Source of the DNA: CAZKTO01 sp964555685
Lineage (GTDB): Bacteria; Chloroflexota; Dehalococcoidia; SHYB01
Direction: 5' to 3'
Assembly: GCA_964555685.1 (NCBI GenBank)
Contig: CAZKTO010000038.1
Location: forward strand, 1-27,416
Length of the DNA stretch: 27,416 bases
Under the pieces are notes generated by a model. It searched no databases. It was not told the origin of the DNA and worked only from the letters and a program-made list of their open reading frames with translations. Positions 27,319-27,416 of this stretch are shown here, in pieces. How positions within the stretch are numbered: the first letter of the stretch is position 1; every line of letters begins with the position of its first letter. Both the position numbers and the translations under genes were made by a program.

Positions 27319-27416
27319 GATAGTGACTCGGCCGTTTGGCGAATCTTGCAATGGGTCCTAGTGGACAGCACTAGCCAGGCGGAGCGGCGGGTTTCCGCGA
27401 ATCGAACAGAACGGGG

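Noticed and set aside
1..27416. CRISPR array
   Set aside because: The repeats present are palindromic and scattered, not regularly spaced with unique spacers, and there are no cas genes.

Overview
The window is GC-rich (by eye well above 60%) and almost fully coding. It looks like a Chloroflexota chromosome, perhaps Dehalococcoidia-like, though this is inferred from gene families and repeat style and not from a marker gene. Pointers are a helix-turn-helix/DUF2851 pair, a DUF3090 protein, an rsmD-coaD-coiled-coil operon, many long-hairpin intergenic repeats of the TCATTC(C/T)GAG...GAATCT and CCCTTCGACAGxCTCAGG types, and promoters of the TTGnnn-N16-18-TAnnnT kind, one of which sits only 6 nt before its start codon.

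Layout. 1-1020: groES-groEL on the minus strand (groEL runs off the left edge), behind a CIRCE operator. 1203-2856: an XRE-type regulator overlapping a DUF2851 gene. 3001-4438: an amidohydrolase, flanked by hairpin repeats. 4701-8576: rsmD, coaD, a coiled-coil protein, recF and a sirtuin, tightly packed. 8577-9990: a visibly lower-GC island with a MITE-like repeat, two small membrane proteins (one carrying a winged-helix-like tail) and a 26-residue membrane peptide. 10035-13954: a class V aminotransferase, then an amidohydrolase plus family I CoA-transferase operon closed by a terminator. 14105-14546: a GIY-YIG gene inside nested inverted repeats. 14601-17828: a minus-strand operon with a double-domain family III CoA-transferase and a short-chain dehydrogenase. 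17949-18043: tRNA-Ser(GCT). 18214-22337: miaB, nadA, nadB (iron-sulfur enzymes and de novo NAD synthesis). 22424-25106: enoyl-CoA hydratase, MFS transporter, DUF3090. 25119-27207: an ArsR regulator, a DsrE-like protein and a sulfide:quinone-oxidoreductase-like flavoprotein, which together form a sulfur/persulfide operon.

Two observations stand out. First, the DsrE-like gene has an in-frame TGA exactly where the family has the first Cys of its CxxC motif. The frame stays open and family-like for 39 more codons to a TAG, and a hairpin with the geometry of a bacterial SECIS follows the TGA, so it is best read as a selenoprotein (UxxC). Second, a short palindrome, CCCCGAC-N2/3-GTCGGGG, occurs seven times. 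Four copies lie inside genes (xre, recF, the double CoA-transferase, nadB), all in the same reading frame and all encoding Pro-Arg-x-Val-Gly. This looks like a small palindromic element that can enter protein-coding sequence, comparable in principle to Rickettsia palindromic elements.
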